From CAWDDA01 sp963813345 (GTDB taxonomy: Bacteria > Acidobacteriota > Blastocatellia > RBC074), in NCBI GenBank assembly GCA_963813345.1, contig CAWEYR010000014.1, positions 113,561 to 177,560 of the forward strand: a stretch of 64,000 nucleotides of DNA. Direction: 5' to 3'. The position numbers and the translations under genes were made by a program. A model generated the notes under the pieces. It saw only the letters and a program-made list of their open reading frames with translations, searched no databases and had not been told where the DNA came from. This document shows, in pieces, positions 29,885 to 38,873 of the stretch (positions are counted from its first letter, which is position 1; every line of letters starts with the position of its first letter).

Positions 29885-31084
29885 CTACGTGTCTTCGACG
29901 ATTCTTGTGCCCGTCGAGTCAAATCGCATTCGCTTTCGTTCCCAGTAAGCAGCCTTGGCAAGGTGGACCGGACGGCAAGCCTCGATCCCGGTCAGAATAT
30001 CCGCACTCGGTTTTGAACCGTTCTTTATTGCATCCAAAAAGTTGTTGACGTGCGCGATTTCGAGATTCTCTCTGGAGTCTACGATCTCAGTATCGCCTTT
30101 GTTCGGCCGGTATACATATCCCGATCGAGCAAGATCGAGCGTGCCCTCGGTGCCCTGGAAGAAGATTCCCGGACGCTCATTACTGATCGGCAGAACCGAA
30201 GACTCAAAAGTGAGGTTCCATTTTCCGTTTGTTCCGCCGGAATAATCAATGATGGCGTTCACTGTGTCGGGGTTTACGCGGCCATCCTTTAACTGATATA
30301 TCCCGCCCGTTGAAACAGCACTCACCGGCTTTGGATCGTTCATCATCCACTGCGCGACGTCGGCCCAGTGGGTGAGAATATCGGCAAGCAATCCGCCGCC
30401 ATACTCAGGAAAGTATCGCCACGCGTCATACCGTATCCATTCATAAGGGACGCGTTTTGCCGGTCCGAGGAACCGCTCCCAGTCAAGCCCTTCCGGTTTC
30501 GGCTGTGGTTTGATCGTACGTCTCTGCCACGGAAAGTCATGCCACACGGCTCGAGCGAAGACGACGCGGCCCAGCCGTCCCTTATCAAAGAATTCATCCT
30601 TGACTTTCTTGTAGTGCGCCCCGCTGCGTTGCTGTGTTCCAGTCTGACAAACCTTACCGCTTTGTTTGACGGCATCAACAAACGCCTGTGCCTCGCCGAA
30701 GTTGTGCGACGTCGGTTTCTCGAGGAATACGTGCTTCCCTGACTTTAGCGCGGCGATCGTTTGTGAGAGATGAAGATGGTCCGGCGTACTGATCAGAACC
30801 GCATCGATACCAGGCCGCGTCAGGGCCTCTTCAATTGCGACACACTCAACCGGGCTGCTGTTAAGAAAAGTTCTTGCCCGTTCGCGTTGGACATCATAGA
30901 CGTCGCAGATGCATTTCAATTCGGCGCGATTGGTGTCGAGAAACGCCTTCATCACCTCGCGGCCCCGGCGACCGCTGCCGACAAGTGCGATTCCCACGCG
31001 ATCATTGGCGCCCGGAACCCTACGCCACGAGATTGCGGTTAGCGTAGCCAAACCAGACCTGGCGATGAAATCTCGACGCCGCAT
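29885..31084 (-). CDS. Gfo/Idh/MocA family oxidoreductase with Tat-type signal
   Basis: 399 residues. The N-terminus MRRRDFIARSGLATLTAISW fits a twin-arginine signal, followed by the Rossmann start VGIALVGSGRRGREV and the family motif VFLEKPTSHNF. A C-terminal alpha/beta domain follows (GGGLLADILTHWADVAQWMM). NAD(P)-dependent sugar or cyclitol dehydrogenases of this family, when Tat-exported, usually carry a tightly bound cofactor. The start is 2 bases after the preceding gene's stop, so the two are coupled. Predicted to oxidise a sugar derivative in the periplasm. Confidence 0.88.
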   Translation of the reverse strand: MRRRDFIARSGLATLTAISWRRVPGANDRVGIALVGSGRRGREVMKAFLDTNRAELKCICDVYDVQRERARTFLNSSPVECVAIEEALTRPGIDAVLISTPDHLHLSQTIAALKSGKHVFLEKPTSHNFGEAQAFVDAVKQSGKVCQTGTQQRSGAHYKKVKDEFFDKGRLGRVVFARAVWHDFPWQRRTIKPQPKPEGLDWERFLGPAKRVPYEWIRYDAWRYFPEYGGGLLADILTHWADVAQWMMNDPKPVSAVSTGGIYQLKDGRVNPDTVNAIIDYSGGTNGKWNLTFESSVLPISNERPGIFFQGTEGTLDLARSGYVYRPNKGDTEIVDSRENLEIAHVNNFLDAIKNGSKPSADILTGIEACRPVHLAKAAYWERKRMRFDSTGTRIVEDT

Positions 31085-31086
31085 AT

Positions 31087-31962
31087 TTACTTTCCAAAAG
31101 TCTGTCGAAGAGTCTCGCGAGCCGGACGAACTGCAGCCTCGCCTGGCTTCTCGCCACTTAACCGCTCTTCCTCATTGAGCGCCCAGCCTGTCCATCCGAC
31201 CTTGGCGATCACATCCGCCAATTTGCGAAGAGGGAAGTCACCCTGGCCGAGTGGAACCTGCGTCTTGCCCTTAAAGTCGCGCAAGTGCAGACCAACGATG
31301 CGCGAGTGGTGCTTCTCGACGAACGCTGGCACATCAATTCCGGTGCGCGATGCCCAGCCGCAATCGGTCACGAAACCGACAAGTGACGGGTCAGTCAGAC
31401 GATATAGCGAACGCATCTCGAGCCCATCCTTCTCGAACTCAGGAGCGTGATTATGATACGCCAGATGGAGACCTGCTCCACGCTGCTCGCAGTAACGTCC
31501 AGCTGCGTTGAGCGCGTCTGCTTTTCGCCTGACGGAAGCTTCATCTACAGTGCCATCTTTGACGAGACCTCCCCCACTCAGGATGAGGTATTTGGCACCA
31601 AGTTGAGCAATGCCGTCAGCAACCCTGCGAATCAGTTCCATTGGGGCGATCCTGGTCTCGGTATCATAGCTCTCAAGGAAGATGTGACACCCGAAGAAAG
31701 TTAGCCCCGTCGCTTCGATCTGTCTTCGTGCCTCAGCTTTGCCGAACTGTCCTTCAAGATTCCGGAACCCTGTTTCGAAGCCTTCGAATTGTAGCGACTT
31801 GAGAGTATTGAGTACTGAGAGCAACTGAGAGAAATTGTTTGGATCAATTCGCCAGGCGTTGGTCTGACAGCCGAGCCGCACACCAGACCAGCTGGTGTTT
31901 CGGACGAGACGCGGAAGGCACGTCCAGGGAAGCGCAGCTAGGAGATCCCGGCGAGAAACCAT
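31087..31962 (-). CDS. Sugar phosphate isomerase/epimerase-like TIM barrel with Tat-like N-terminus
   Basis: 291 residues of the xylose-isomerase-like AP-endonuclease fold. Metal-site pieces: LGCQTNAWR near the start, FEGFETGFRN, LAYHNHAPEFEKDG, VGFVTDCGWASRTG, IVGLHLRDFKGKTQVPLG, and WALNEEERL near the end. The IolE/IolI-like enzymes share this pattern. The start MVSRRDLLAALPWTCLPRLV again looks like a Tat signal (SRRDLL). It is first in the minus-strand run and precedes the oxidoreductase by 2 bases. Both seem to act outside the cytoplasm, which is unusual for a cyclitol-type dehydratase/epimerase. Confidence 0.85.
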   Translation of the reverse strand: MVSRRDLLAALPWTCLPRLVRNTSWSGVRLGCQTNAWRIDPNNFSQLLSVLNTLKSLQFEGFETGFRNLEGQFGKAEARRQIEATGLTFFGCHIFLESYDTETRIAPMELIRRVADGIAQLGAKYLILSGGGLVKDGTVDEASVRRKADALNAAGRYCEQRGAGLHLAYHNHAPEFEKDGLEMRSLYRLTDPSLVGFVTDCGWASRTGIDVPAFVEKHHSRIVGLHLRDFKGKTQVPLGQGDFPLRKLADVIAKVGWTGWALNEEERLSGEKPGEAAVRPARETLRQTFGK

Positions 31963-32100
31963 GATTACTCTGCGTCGAATCCAGCGAAGCTATGACATCC
32001 AGTTTATCGGTAAACTAAACCACGCACTTTGATCCCATGTCAATAGCCTTTAGCATAGCCTTGCCATTTGGAGTACCTTTGCAGAGAATCGCCGCAAAGC

Positions 32101-32134
32101 GCTGGAGCGCCAGGCTGGAGCCTGGCGCTCCCAG
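32101..32134. repeat. Hairpin repeat, family H
   Basis: GGAGCGCCAGGC-TGGA-GCCTGGCGCTCC, a perfect 12-bp stem with a 4-base loop (32104-32131). It lies in the divergent gap between the TIM-barrel gene and the S41 protease. The remaining gap 31963-32182 shows no gene. Confidence 0.75.
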
Positions 32135-32182
32135 GGTAGAACGACTCGCACAAAGGATCAGCCATGACGACACCACAAACTC

Positions 32183-33257
32183 ATGTTCTTTGTCGTCGCA
32201 ACGATTGCACTGGCAACAGTGGGAGATGTTGCGGGACGCCAGGCGCCGCCTTCTGGCGACGCGGCTATTGATGCAGCAACGCGGGCGAAAGTCATTGATG
32301 GTGCGCTCGCACAACTTCAAACTGCGTACGTCTTCCCCGAAGTTGCGCAGAAGATGAAAGATGCTATCAATGCACGGGTGGCGCGCAAGGAGTATGACAG
32401 TGTCGTCACTGCTCGTGCCTTTGTCGGATCTACTGACGAAGCACCTGCAGGAAGTCAGCCATGACAAGCATCTTCGCGTGATCTACTTCGAGGAGCCGAT
32501 GCCCGAGCGTCGCAATCCGACGCCGGAAGAACGGGCACGCGGACTTGCCGAAGAGCGACGCAGGAATTTCGGAATCGATCGCGCCGAACGTCTGGACGGC
32601 AATATCGGATATCTCGAGCTCCGTGGGTTCAGCGGTTCTCCTGAGGCTGGTGATACTGCAACAGCAGCTATGAACTTTCTCGCGGGCACGGATGCTCTCA
32701 TTATCGATCTCAGGCGTAACGGCGGCGGGTCGCCGGCGATGATCGGTCTCATTTCAAGTTATCTCTTCGACGATGTCGTGCATTTGAATGATTTCTATTG
32801 GAGAGAGAGTAACGAGACACGCCAATTCTGGACATCGCCGCACGTTCAGGGTCGACGCTACGGTGGAAGCAAGCCCGTCTTCGTACTGACGAGCTCGCGG
32901 ACTTTCTCGGCCGCCGAAGAGTTTACCTACAACCTCAAGGTGTTGAAGCGTGCAACGATTGTTGGTGAGACCACGGGAGGAGGTGCGCATCCGGGAGGCG
33001 TGCGGCGCATTACCGAACACTTTGGTATCTGGGTCCCGGCGGGCCGCGCCATCAATCCGGTTACGAAGACAAACTGGGAAGGTACCGGAATCGAGCCTGA
33101 CATCAAGGTCGAGGCTCCACTTGCGCTTCAGACCGCTCAAGTTGAAGCCCTGAAAAAGGTTCGCGCGAGTGTAAGCGACGCTCGCCATCGCGATCAGCTT
33201 GATCGCGCGATTGCGGAGTTGCAGAAGGGGAGTGGAACGGATTCGGTTAAGAAGTAG
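32183..33257 (+). CDS. S41 family (C-terminal processing-like) peptidase, IRBP-type (frameshifted)
   Basis: About 355 residues in two frames joined near 32428; removing one G gives TARAFSDLLTKHLQEVSHDK. The start used is ATG 32183 (MFFVVATIALATVGDVAGRQ), a signal peptide; ATG 32164 in another frame (MTTPQTH) may be the true start if a further slip exists. The N-terminal helical part (DGALAQLQTAYVFPEVAQKM) and the catalytic domain (DALIIDLRRNGGGSPAM; Ser in LTSSRTFSAAEEFTYNLK; GETTGGGAHPG) match the retinol-binding-protein-like S41 branch, which lacks a PDZ domain. Likely an exported protease. It converges on LacI with an 11-base overlap of the 3' ends. Confidence 0.82.
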
Positions 33258-34338
33258 CTGGGTCGGCACGCGCCGAGACTTCAGTCCATGGCGCTACGTC
33301 CAGGCTCTGCTGAAGCACTCCACCGATCGATTCCCTGAGCTTTAACTCGACCGGGAGTATCACGCTTCGAGGCTCAGTGACTCGTCCTTCCATTGCACCC
33401 AGCAGCAGAGCGAAAGCCTCACTCCCGATTTCGTACATCGGTGTCGACACCGTCGAGAGACTTTGTTGTGTGTATTCGCCGATTGCAGTCCCGTCAAATC
33501 CCACAACTGAAACCTCTTCAGGAACCTTTACGCCCGCTTCATCGAGAAACCTGAGCAGGCCGACTCCCACGACATCACTGAAGGCGACGATTGCCGTGGG
33601 TCTGACTTGATTTCTGGTCCACAGCCGGGCGCCAGCTTCATAACCTCCTTCAAAGGTCAGCGCCGATGTCTCGTACAAAGTCTCACTATCTTCGAACCCA
33701 TGTTTTCTCGCGAACCTGCGGAATGCGGCGAGCCTCTGTCTTATCGGCAGCATCGCCGGCCGTCCGGAAATGTATGCAACGCGGCGATGGCCTCGTACAG
33801 CAAGAGCCTCGACCACTCTGCGCACGCCGTCGATGTAATCGGCTGCCACCTGATGAAAGATCGGCGGATTCAACTGTCGATTGATGAGTACCACCTCGAT
33901 CGTACTCTCGCGCAGTTCCTGCCAGAATTGATCGAGCCTCGGCTTTTCAGTAGTGAAAGGAGGCGCCGCGATGATTCCGCCCATGTGAAGCGACATCATT
34001 TCCTTCACCCGGTCGACATACAGTTCCATCTCATATGATCCATTGGCGAGCAGCACATGGTAGCCGGAACACCTCGACGCATCTTCGATCGCTCTGATGA
34101 CTTCAGCGTAATACGGATCAGAGTTATTCGGCACAATGACACCAATCAGATTGGATCTGCCTGTTGCAAGCGCTCGCGCCAGCTGGTTCGGTTTATAGTT
34201 CATCCGTTTCATCGCATCGCGTACTCGCGCTTTTGTGGCAGGGGAAATGCGCGAGTTATCACGGAGTGCGAGCGAGACGGTCATCGCCGATAGGCCGAGC
34301 TTATCGCCAATGTCCCTGAGTGTGACCTTTTTCTTCAC
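33247..34338 (-). CDS. LacI family transcriptional regulator
   Basis: 363 residues. GTG 34338 starts the chain (KKKVTLRDIGDKLGLSAMTV), a LacI helix-turn-helix with the hinge RMNYKPNQLARALATGRSNL. The periplasmic-binding-protein-like core follows (IGVIVPNNSDPYYAEVI; VVGFDGTAIGEYTQQSLSTV). It should bind a sugar effector and repress or activate carbohydrate genes. It lies 5 bases after the TPR gene on the same strand, so it is co-transcribed with the CRTAC1/TPR pair, and it is also the only regulator near the catabolic run at 21-32 kb. Confidence 0.92.
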   Translation of the reverse strand: MKKKVTLRDIGDKLGLSAMTVSLALRDNSRISPATKARVRDAMKRMNYKPNQLARALATGRSNLIGVIVPNNSDPYYAEVIRAIEDASRCSGYHVLLANGSYEMELYVDRVKEMMSLHMGGIIAAPPFTTEKPRLDQFWQELRESTIEVVLINRQLNPPIFHQVAADYIDGVRRVVEALAVRGHRRVAYISGRPAMLPIRQRLAAFRRFARKHGFEDSETLYETSALTFEGGYEAGARLWTRNQVRPTAIVAFSDVVGVGLLRFLDEAGVKVPEEVSVVGFDGTAIGEYTQQSLSTVSTPMYEIGSEAFALLLGAMEGRVTEPRSVILPVELKLRESIGGVLQQSLDVAPWTEVSARADPATS

Positions 34339-34343
34339 TGCCG

Positions 34344-35819
34344 TTAGAGCTTTGGCGGTCTGAGCTTGCGATCGAGCTTGTGGGCTCTCTCAAATGACGC
34401 TTGTGCTTCTACCTTCCTGCCCTTTGCCTTGTAGAGGAGACCCAGCTGAAAGTGCGCCGGCGCGTACCCCGGATCAAGCTTGATGGCTGCTTGAAACCGC
34501 TCGAGTGCTGCATCGATATCGCCCTCCTTCATCTTCTGAATTCCAGTATTGGTCGCAAAGGTTGCAGCCTGAGTGTTGGATTTCAGGCGGTTTAATCGTG
34601 CGGCTTCAGCGAACTCTGCCCTTGCACTTTGTCCGTCGCCTTTCTTTCTGAGCACGTTTCCAAGCGTGTTGTGAATCTGGGGGCTCGAGGGATCCAGCCT
34701 GATTGCAGTTCGAAAAGCTTCGATTGCACCATCGAGCTCGCCTTTCTGTTCGAGCGCCGCGCCGAGCGTATAATGCGCTTCAGAGAAGTCAGGCTTTGCT
34801 TTGATCGCGCCTCGAAATGCAAGTATCGCTTCATCCAGCTTTCCCTTCTGCAGAAGGGTTATGCCAAGCGAGTAGTAGGCTTCGTGGAGCGACGGTTGCA
34901 ATTCAATGCTTCGACCGAGAGCCTGGGCCGCGCCATCGAGATCGTCGCGGTACTTCAACGCAACGCCCAGGTTGTACCAGGCCTCAGCATAGTCGGGCTT
35001 GATTGCCAGAAGACGACGGAAGGTTTCGGCAGCGCCCGAATAGTCTGCCTTTTGAATCAGCGCAAGGCCGAGGTTGTTCATTGCAATCGTTCTCGTTGGA
35101 TCGATCTCGATTGCTTTTCGAAACTCAGTTGCAGCCGCGTCCGGGTTGCGGAGTTGGAGCCAGGTCAGACCAAGCTGATTGTGCGCCTCAACAAAAGCGG
35201 GGTTAATACGTATCGCTTCCTTGAGTGAAACAGCCGCTTGATCGTAATCAGCGTCAGCAAACAGTGCCTCGCCAAGAGCGTAGTGCCCATCGGCAACATG
35301 CGGCGCGAGCTTGACCGCCAACCGCAGCTCGTCAATCGCTTCGACGATCGCCCCGGTCTCCCTGAGACAGCGACCGAGGTAGTAATGAGATTCGAAATGG
35401 CCAGGCTTGAGCTTGACGGCCTCGCGCAGTGATGGGATTGCGGCGGCAAACGCGCCGGAAAACCAGCGCGTGACGCCGAGGCGGAAATGCGCCTCCTGGA
35501 GGTCCGGCCGAAGGCGGGTTGCGGTCTCGAACTCTCGAATCGCGTCTGGGATGTTGCCCGTCTTACCGAGCGCAAAGCCAAGAGCCATGCGTGCCTCTAC
35601 GAGTTTGGGCTCGAGGCGTACGGCTTCGCTCAGTGCTGTGACCGCTCGCTGTGCATTCGCCGCATCGCCCTGCTCGAGAAGGCTCATCCCTTGTCTGTAG
35701 TGTTCTCGGGCTTCTCTTGATGCGGGTGATACTGATCCTGGCGGTTGCGCGAACGCGTCAATACGGTAGGCCGGGACGGAAAGAATACACAGGACGAGGA
35801 TGATCGCGGTCCGCCTCAC
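34344..35819 (-). CDS. Exported multi-TPR protein
   Basis: GTG 35819 overlaps the CRTAC1 stop as GTGA, so RRTAIILVLCILSVPAYRID is the N-terminus (signal peptide to AFAQ), giving 491 residues. From residue 45 onward the protein is an almost unbroken series of about twelve 34-residue TPR units, for example EAHNQLGLTWLQLRNPDAAA and EAWYNLGVALKYRDDLDGAA. No other domain. It is translationally coupled to the CRTAC1-like protein, a pairing frequent in Acidobacteria and Planctomycetes. Likely a periplasmic scaffold. Confidence 0.9.
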   Translation of the reverse strand: MRRTAIILVLCILSVPAYRIDAFAQPPGSVSPASREAREHYRQGMSLLEQGDAANAQRAVTALSEAVRLEPKLVEARMALGFALGKTGNIPDAIREFETATRLRPDLQEAHFRLGVTRWFSGAFAAAIPSLREAVKLKPGHFESHYYLGRCLRETGAIVEAIDELRLAVKLAPHVADGHYALGEALFADADYDQAAVSLKEAIRINPAFVEAHNQLGLTWLQLRNPDAAATEFRKAIEIDPTRTIAMNNLGLALIQKADYSGAAETFRRLLAIKPDYAEAWYNLGVALKYRDDLDGAAQALGRSIELQPSLHEAYYSLGITLLQKGKLDEAILAFRGAIKAKPDFSEAHYTLGAALEQKGELDGAIEAFRTAIRLDPSSPQIHNTLGNVLRKKGDGQSARAEFAEAARLNRLKSNTQAATFATNTGIQKMKEGDIDAALERFQAAIKLDPGYAPAHFQLGLLYKAKGRKVEAQASFERAHKLDRKLRPPKL

Positions 35820-37555
35820 TTTGTCCCCTTGTCTCGGCTCTTCTCGGCAGGCGGTCTGACCAGTCCTTCTCCTTCCTTCACGACGATAGTCTGATTGACA
35901 GCAACATCGCGAAGAGTGTCCACCGTTCCAGATGGCCATCTGACTTCAATCGAAGCAACCTTCGCAGCTTTTCCAAGACCAAAGTGGACGCGAAGGTCAT
36001 TCTGTGAATAGTAACTGCCGCCGCTGCGGACGTCGTCAAATTGTGTGCTGTCGGTTGTCGAGCATTTGATCCGCGCGCCGATTCCACTCCGATTGGATTT
36101 GACACCCATCGCCTTGACCGCGATCCAGTTGTTTCCTGTCTTCGCGTCGAGTCGCATGAGCGATACGATCTCATTGACCGGATTGACAGCGATGTCGATG
36201 TCGCCGTCATTATCGAAATCACCGAAGGCGCAACCACGACTTGCAGTCTGCTCGATTAGCGCTCCTCCGACTTTCTCGGTGACATCTTCAAACCGCCCAT
36301 TCGCGAGGTAGCGATAAAGAACCTTGCGCTGAGAGTAGCCCGCGTCGGTCTTGAGCCTCTCGACTTCCGGATAGACGTGTCCGTTAACCAGCAGAATATC
36401 GAGCCAGCCATTGTTGTCGGGATCAAAAAAACCACAGCCCCAGCCAAGGAAACGCGTGTTGACACCGATGCCGGAAGTGAATGTCACGTCATCAAATGTC
36501 ATTTTTCCGAGATTCCGATAAAGAGTCGAAGTGTCGCCCGAAAAGTTGGTCTTAAAGATGTCAAGCAACCCATCGTGGTCAAAGTCGCCGGCGCTCACAC
36601 CCATTCCAGCCTGAGGCTTGCCGTCACCACTGTAAGCGGCTCCCGATTCAACGCCAACATCGGTGAAAGTGCCGTTCCGGTTGTTATGGTAGAACGTCGC
36701 AGGCTCGGAATCATTGGCCACATAGATATCGGACCATGTGTCGTTGTCAAAATCCGCAACCAGAACTCCAAGGCCATAGGTCCCAATCGTTTTTCTGATT
36801 CCCGCAGATTCCGAAACATCAGAGAACGTGCCATTGCCATTGTTGCGGTAAAGCGTATTTACTCCACCCGGAAGTCCGGGCGGGCCGCAGGCAACAAGCA
36901 GACCCTTGTAAAGACAAGGCCCGGTTTCAGGAGTTGGCGCAGTCTTAAGATCCAGATCAATGTAGCTGGCTACGAACAGATCGAGGTCGCCATCCTTGTC
37001 ATAATCAACAAAGGCGCTTCCCGATCCCCACTTCGTCTTGTTGACACCAACGCCTGCCTTGTCCGTGGTGTCTGTAAAAGTGCCATCGCCAAGATTGCGA
37101 TAGAGCGCGTTCCTGCCGAAGTACGATACGAAGAGGTCGTCCCATCCATCGTTGTCGTAATCGCCAATGCAGACAGCCTGTCCCCAGCCCGTACGCAGAA
37201 GTCCGGATCTGGACGTTACATCAGTGAACGTTCCGTTGCGATTGTTCTGATATAGATGTCCGGTCGGCGCCTGATCGCGGGGGAAACCTTCGAGACGAGA
37301 CCCGTTGACAAAGAAGAGGTCCAACCAGCCGTCCTGATTGAAATCGTACCAGGCGACACCGCATCCGGTCGTTTCAAGGAGGTATTTGTTGGTGCGCTCG
37401 CTGCCAAAGACTGTCTTATGCGTAAGATTCGCGCTTTGTGCAATATTGACGAACGCTATATCGAAGGCGGGACCATCACCGCGAGCGCCAAGCGTGATGC
37501 CGGCGATAAACAGGAATAACCACGGAACACACGGAAGAAAGACACCGAATAACAC
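35816..37555 (-). CDS. CRTAC1-like FG-GAP/VCBS repeat protein with ASPIC/UnbV domain
   Basis: 579 residues. A signal-like start (GTG 37555, LFGVFLPCVPWLFLFIAG) leads into a beta-propeller of FG-GAP/VCBS repeats with Ca-type DxDxDG loops (YDFNQDGWLDLFFVNG; DYDKDGDLDLFVASY; DFDNDGDIDIAVNPV). The C-terminus is an ASPIC/UnbV domain (NRSGIGARIKCSTTDST; RVHFGLGKAAKVASIEVRWP). Predicted extracellular or periplasmic binding protein. The start codon and the first 11 or so codons lie in the left arm of repeat D, and no later start is available before the mature protein, so the repeat appears to supply the signal peptide's beginning. Confidence 0.88.
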   Translation of the reverse strand: MLFGVFLPCVPWLFLFIAGITLGARGDGPAFDIAFVNIAQSANLTHKTVFGSERTNKYLLETTGCGVAWYDFNQDGWLDLFFVNGSRLEGFPRDQAPTGHLYQNNRNGTFTDVTSRSGLLRTGWGQAVCIGDYDNDGWDDLFVSYFGRNALYRNLGDGTFTDTTDKAGVGVNKTKWGSGSAFVDYDKDGDLDLFVASYIDLDLKTAPTPETGPCLYKGLLVACGPPGLPGGVNTLYRNNGNGTFSDVSESAGIRKTIGTYGLGVLVADFDNDTWSDIYVANDSEPATFYHNNRNGTFTDVGVESGAAYSGDGKPQAGMGVSAGDFDHDGLLDIFKTNFSGDTSTLYRNLGKMTFDDVTFTSGIGVNTRFLGWGCGFFDPDNNGWLDILLVNGHVYPEVERLKTDAGYSQRKVLYRYLANGRFEDVTEKVGGALIEQTASRGCAFGDFDNDGDIDIAVNPVNEIVSLMRLDAKTGNNWIAVKAMGVKSNRSGIGARIKCSTTDSTQFDDVRSGGSYYSQNDLRVHFGLGKAAKVASIEVRWPSGTVDTLRDVAVNQTIVVKEGEGLVRPPAEKSRDKGTK

Positions 37556-37619
37556 GGAAGAGGCCCAAGGGATCCTGAAATCGCTTTGAGTTATTCCGTG
37601 TCTTTCTTCCGTGTGTTCC
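37524..37619. repeat. Palindromic repeat, family D
   Basis: Two 30-bp arms, 37524-37553 (GGAACACACGGAAGAAAGAC...) and 37590-37619, match with a single mismatch. The left arm is also the 5' coding end of the CRTAC1-like gene. Lies between CRTAC1 and hrcA. Confidence 0.88.
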
Positions 37620-37664
37620 CAGTGAGTTAAAGCTTAACTTCACAGACCACCGGCCCGACCGACT

Positions 37665-38732
37665 CTACATGCTTCTCTCGTTTAGGGCTCTTTCGAGCAG
37701 GCGAGCCGTGTAATTCACGACACCAATCGCTCGCGCATATTCCATTCGTATCGGTCCGACCACGCCGAGGCTGCCTACTATCTCATCGCCGTAGCTGTAG
37801 TATGACGTAATCACGGCGCAGCCTCTGAGACCGGCGAGGTTGTTCTCGGCGCCGATGCGAACGCCCACGGAAGAAGACCGGCTCGGCGAAACACATTCGT
37901 TGAGTATTTTCACGAGGCGGCTCTTCTCTTCAAAAATGCGAAACAACTCGCGCATCCGCTCGGTGTCCGCGAAGTCCGTCTTGTTGATCATGTTTGACGC
38001 GCCTTCGACAAAAACTTCCGGCGATGCGTTCGGTGTTTCACTCAAGCCTTTTTCACATAAAAGAATTGCGTTCTGAAGGAGCCGGTCATACAGCGCCTTT
38101 TCCTCGTTCATCCGCTTAAGCAATTCTTCGCGGATGCCAATGAGTGTTAGATCCCTGAAGTTTGAATTGACGTAGCGCGCTGTCCGGTCGAGCTCGTCCT
38201 GCGTGAAGCTTTCATTCACGCGCACCAGCCGATCCTGCACGAGCCCCGTGCGCGTCGCGACAATCACCAGGATTCGTCCATCGCTCAGTCGAACAAACTC
38301 GATATGCTTGATGATCTCATTGGCCGGGTTTGGAGAAATCACAATTCCGACGCTTTCCGAGAGGTTCGAAAGGAGCTGCGATGCGCGCGACATCAGCTGA
38401 TCAGCGCTTGGCAATTCGTCTCCCAGCATTCCCTGGCGGATAGCCGAGGCCATAGTCTGAGAAAGCTTTGTTTGCTCGATAACTTCATCGACGAAGAAAC
38501 GGTACCCCTTGTCGGTGGGTACGCGACCTGCCGATGTGTGGGGTTGATGAAGGTAGCCAGCGTCCTCGAGATCACCGATGATATTGCGGACCGTGGCCGC
38601 CGAGAGGCCCTCTCGTGTGAGTCGGGATATGCTGCGCGAGCCGACGGGTTCCCCGGTTGCGATGTGCGCCCGGATAAGCAGCGCCAGCATTTCACGGCTG
38701 CGATCATCGAGGATGTCAGCGGTTTGGGACAT
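37665..38732 (-). CDS. hrcA: Heat-inducible transcription repressor HrcA
   Basis: ATG 38732 (MSQTADILDDRSREMLALLI) gives 355 residues, the family's usual length; the frame further upstream runs into repeat sequence. The N-terminal winged helix is diagnostic: YLHQPHTSAGRVPTDKGYRFFVDE together with GEPVGSRSISR and SAATVRNIIGDLEDAG. The C-terminal GAF-like domain includes LAGLRGCAVITSYYSYGDEIVGSLGV (in part), as in HrcA. It binds CIRCE operators of chaperone genes, with GroE activity assisting. A CIRCE site lies 44 bases upstream, implying autoregulation. Neither grpE, dnaK nor groESL is adjacent. Confidence 0.95.
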   Translation of the reverse strand: MSQTADILDDRSREMLALLIRAHIATGEPVGSRSISRLTREGLSAATVRNIIGDLEDAGYLHQPHTSAGRVPTDKGYRFFVDEVIEQTKLSQTMASAIRQGMLGDELPSADQLMSRASQLLSNLSESVGIVISPNPANEIIKHIEFVRLSDGRILVIVATRTGLVQDRLVRVNESFTQDELDRTARYVNSNFRDLTLIGIREELLKRMNEEKALYDRLLQNAILLCEKGLSETPNASPEVFVEGASNMINKTDFADTERMRELFRIFEEKSRLVKILNECVSPSRSSSVGVRIGAENNLAGLRGCAVITSYYSYGDEIVGSLGVVGPIRMEYARAIGVVNYTARLLERALNERSM

Positions 38733-38740
38733 TTTTGCGA

Positions 38741-38770
38741 TTCCGCCTGAAAGCGGGTAGAGCGTACAAC
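38741..38770. repeat. Family E repeat, half copy
   Basis: TTCCGCCTGAAAGCGGGTAG then AGCGTACAAC, a diverged right half of family E. It lies in the hrcA leader between the CIRCE operator and the ATG. Confidence 0.55.
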
Positions 38771-38776
38771 CCGAAA

Positions 38777-38803
38777 TTAGCACTCAATTCGAATGAGTGT
38801 CAA
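38777..38803 (-). promoter_or_regulatory. CIRCE operator
   Basis: TTAGCACTC-N9-GAGTGTCAA. The left half matches the CIRCE consensus in all nine positions and the right half in seven of nine (consensus GAGTGCTAA), with the canonical 9-base spacer. It lies 44 bases upstream of hrcA, so HrcA is predicted to repress its own gene. Confidence 0.9.
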
Positions 38804-38873
38804 GTTTAGCTTATCGTGCGACTTACGAGAATCAAGGGAAGGCGGGACTGGAATAACTCTCTGGCCATCGTTC

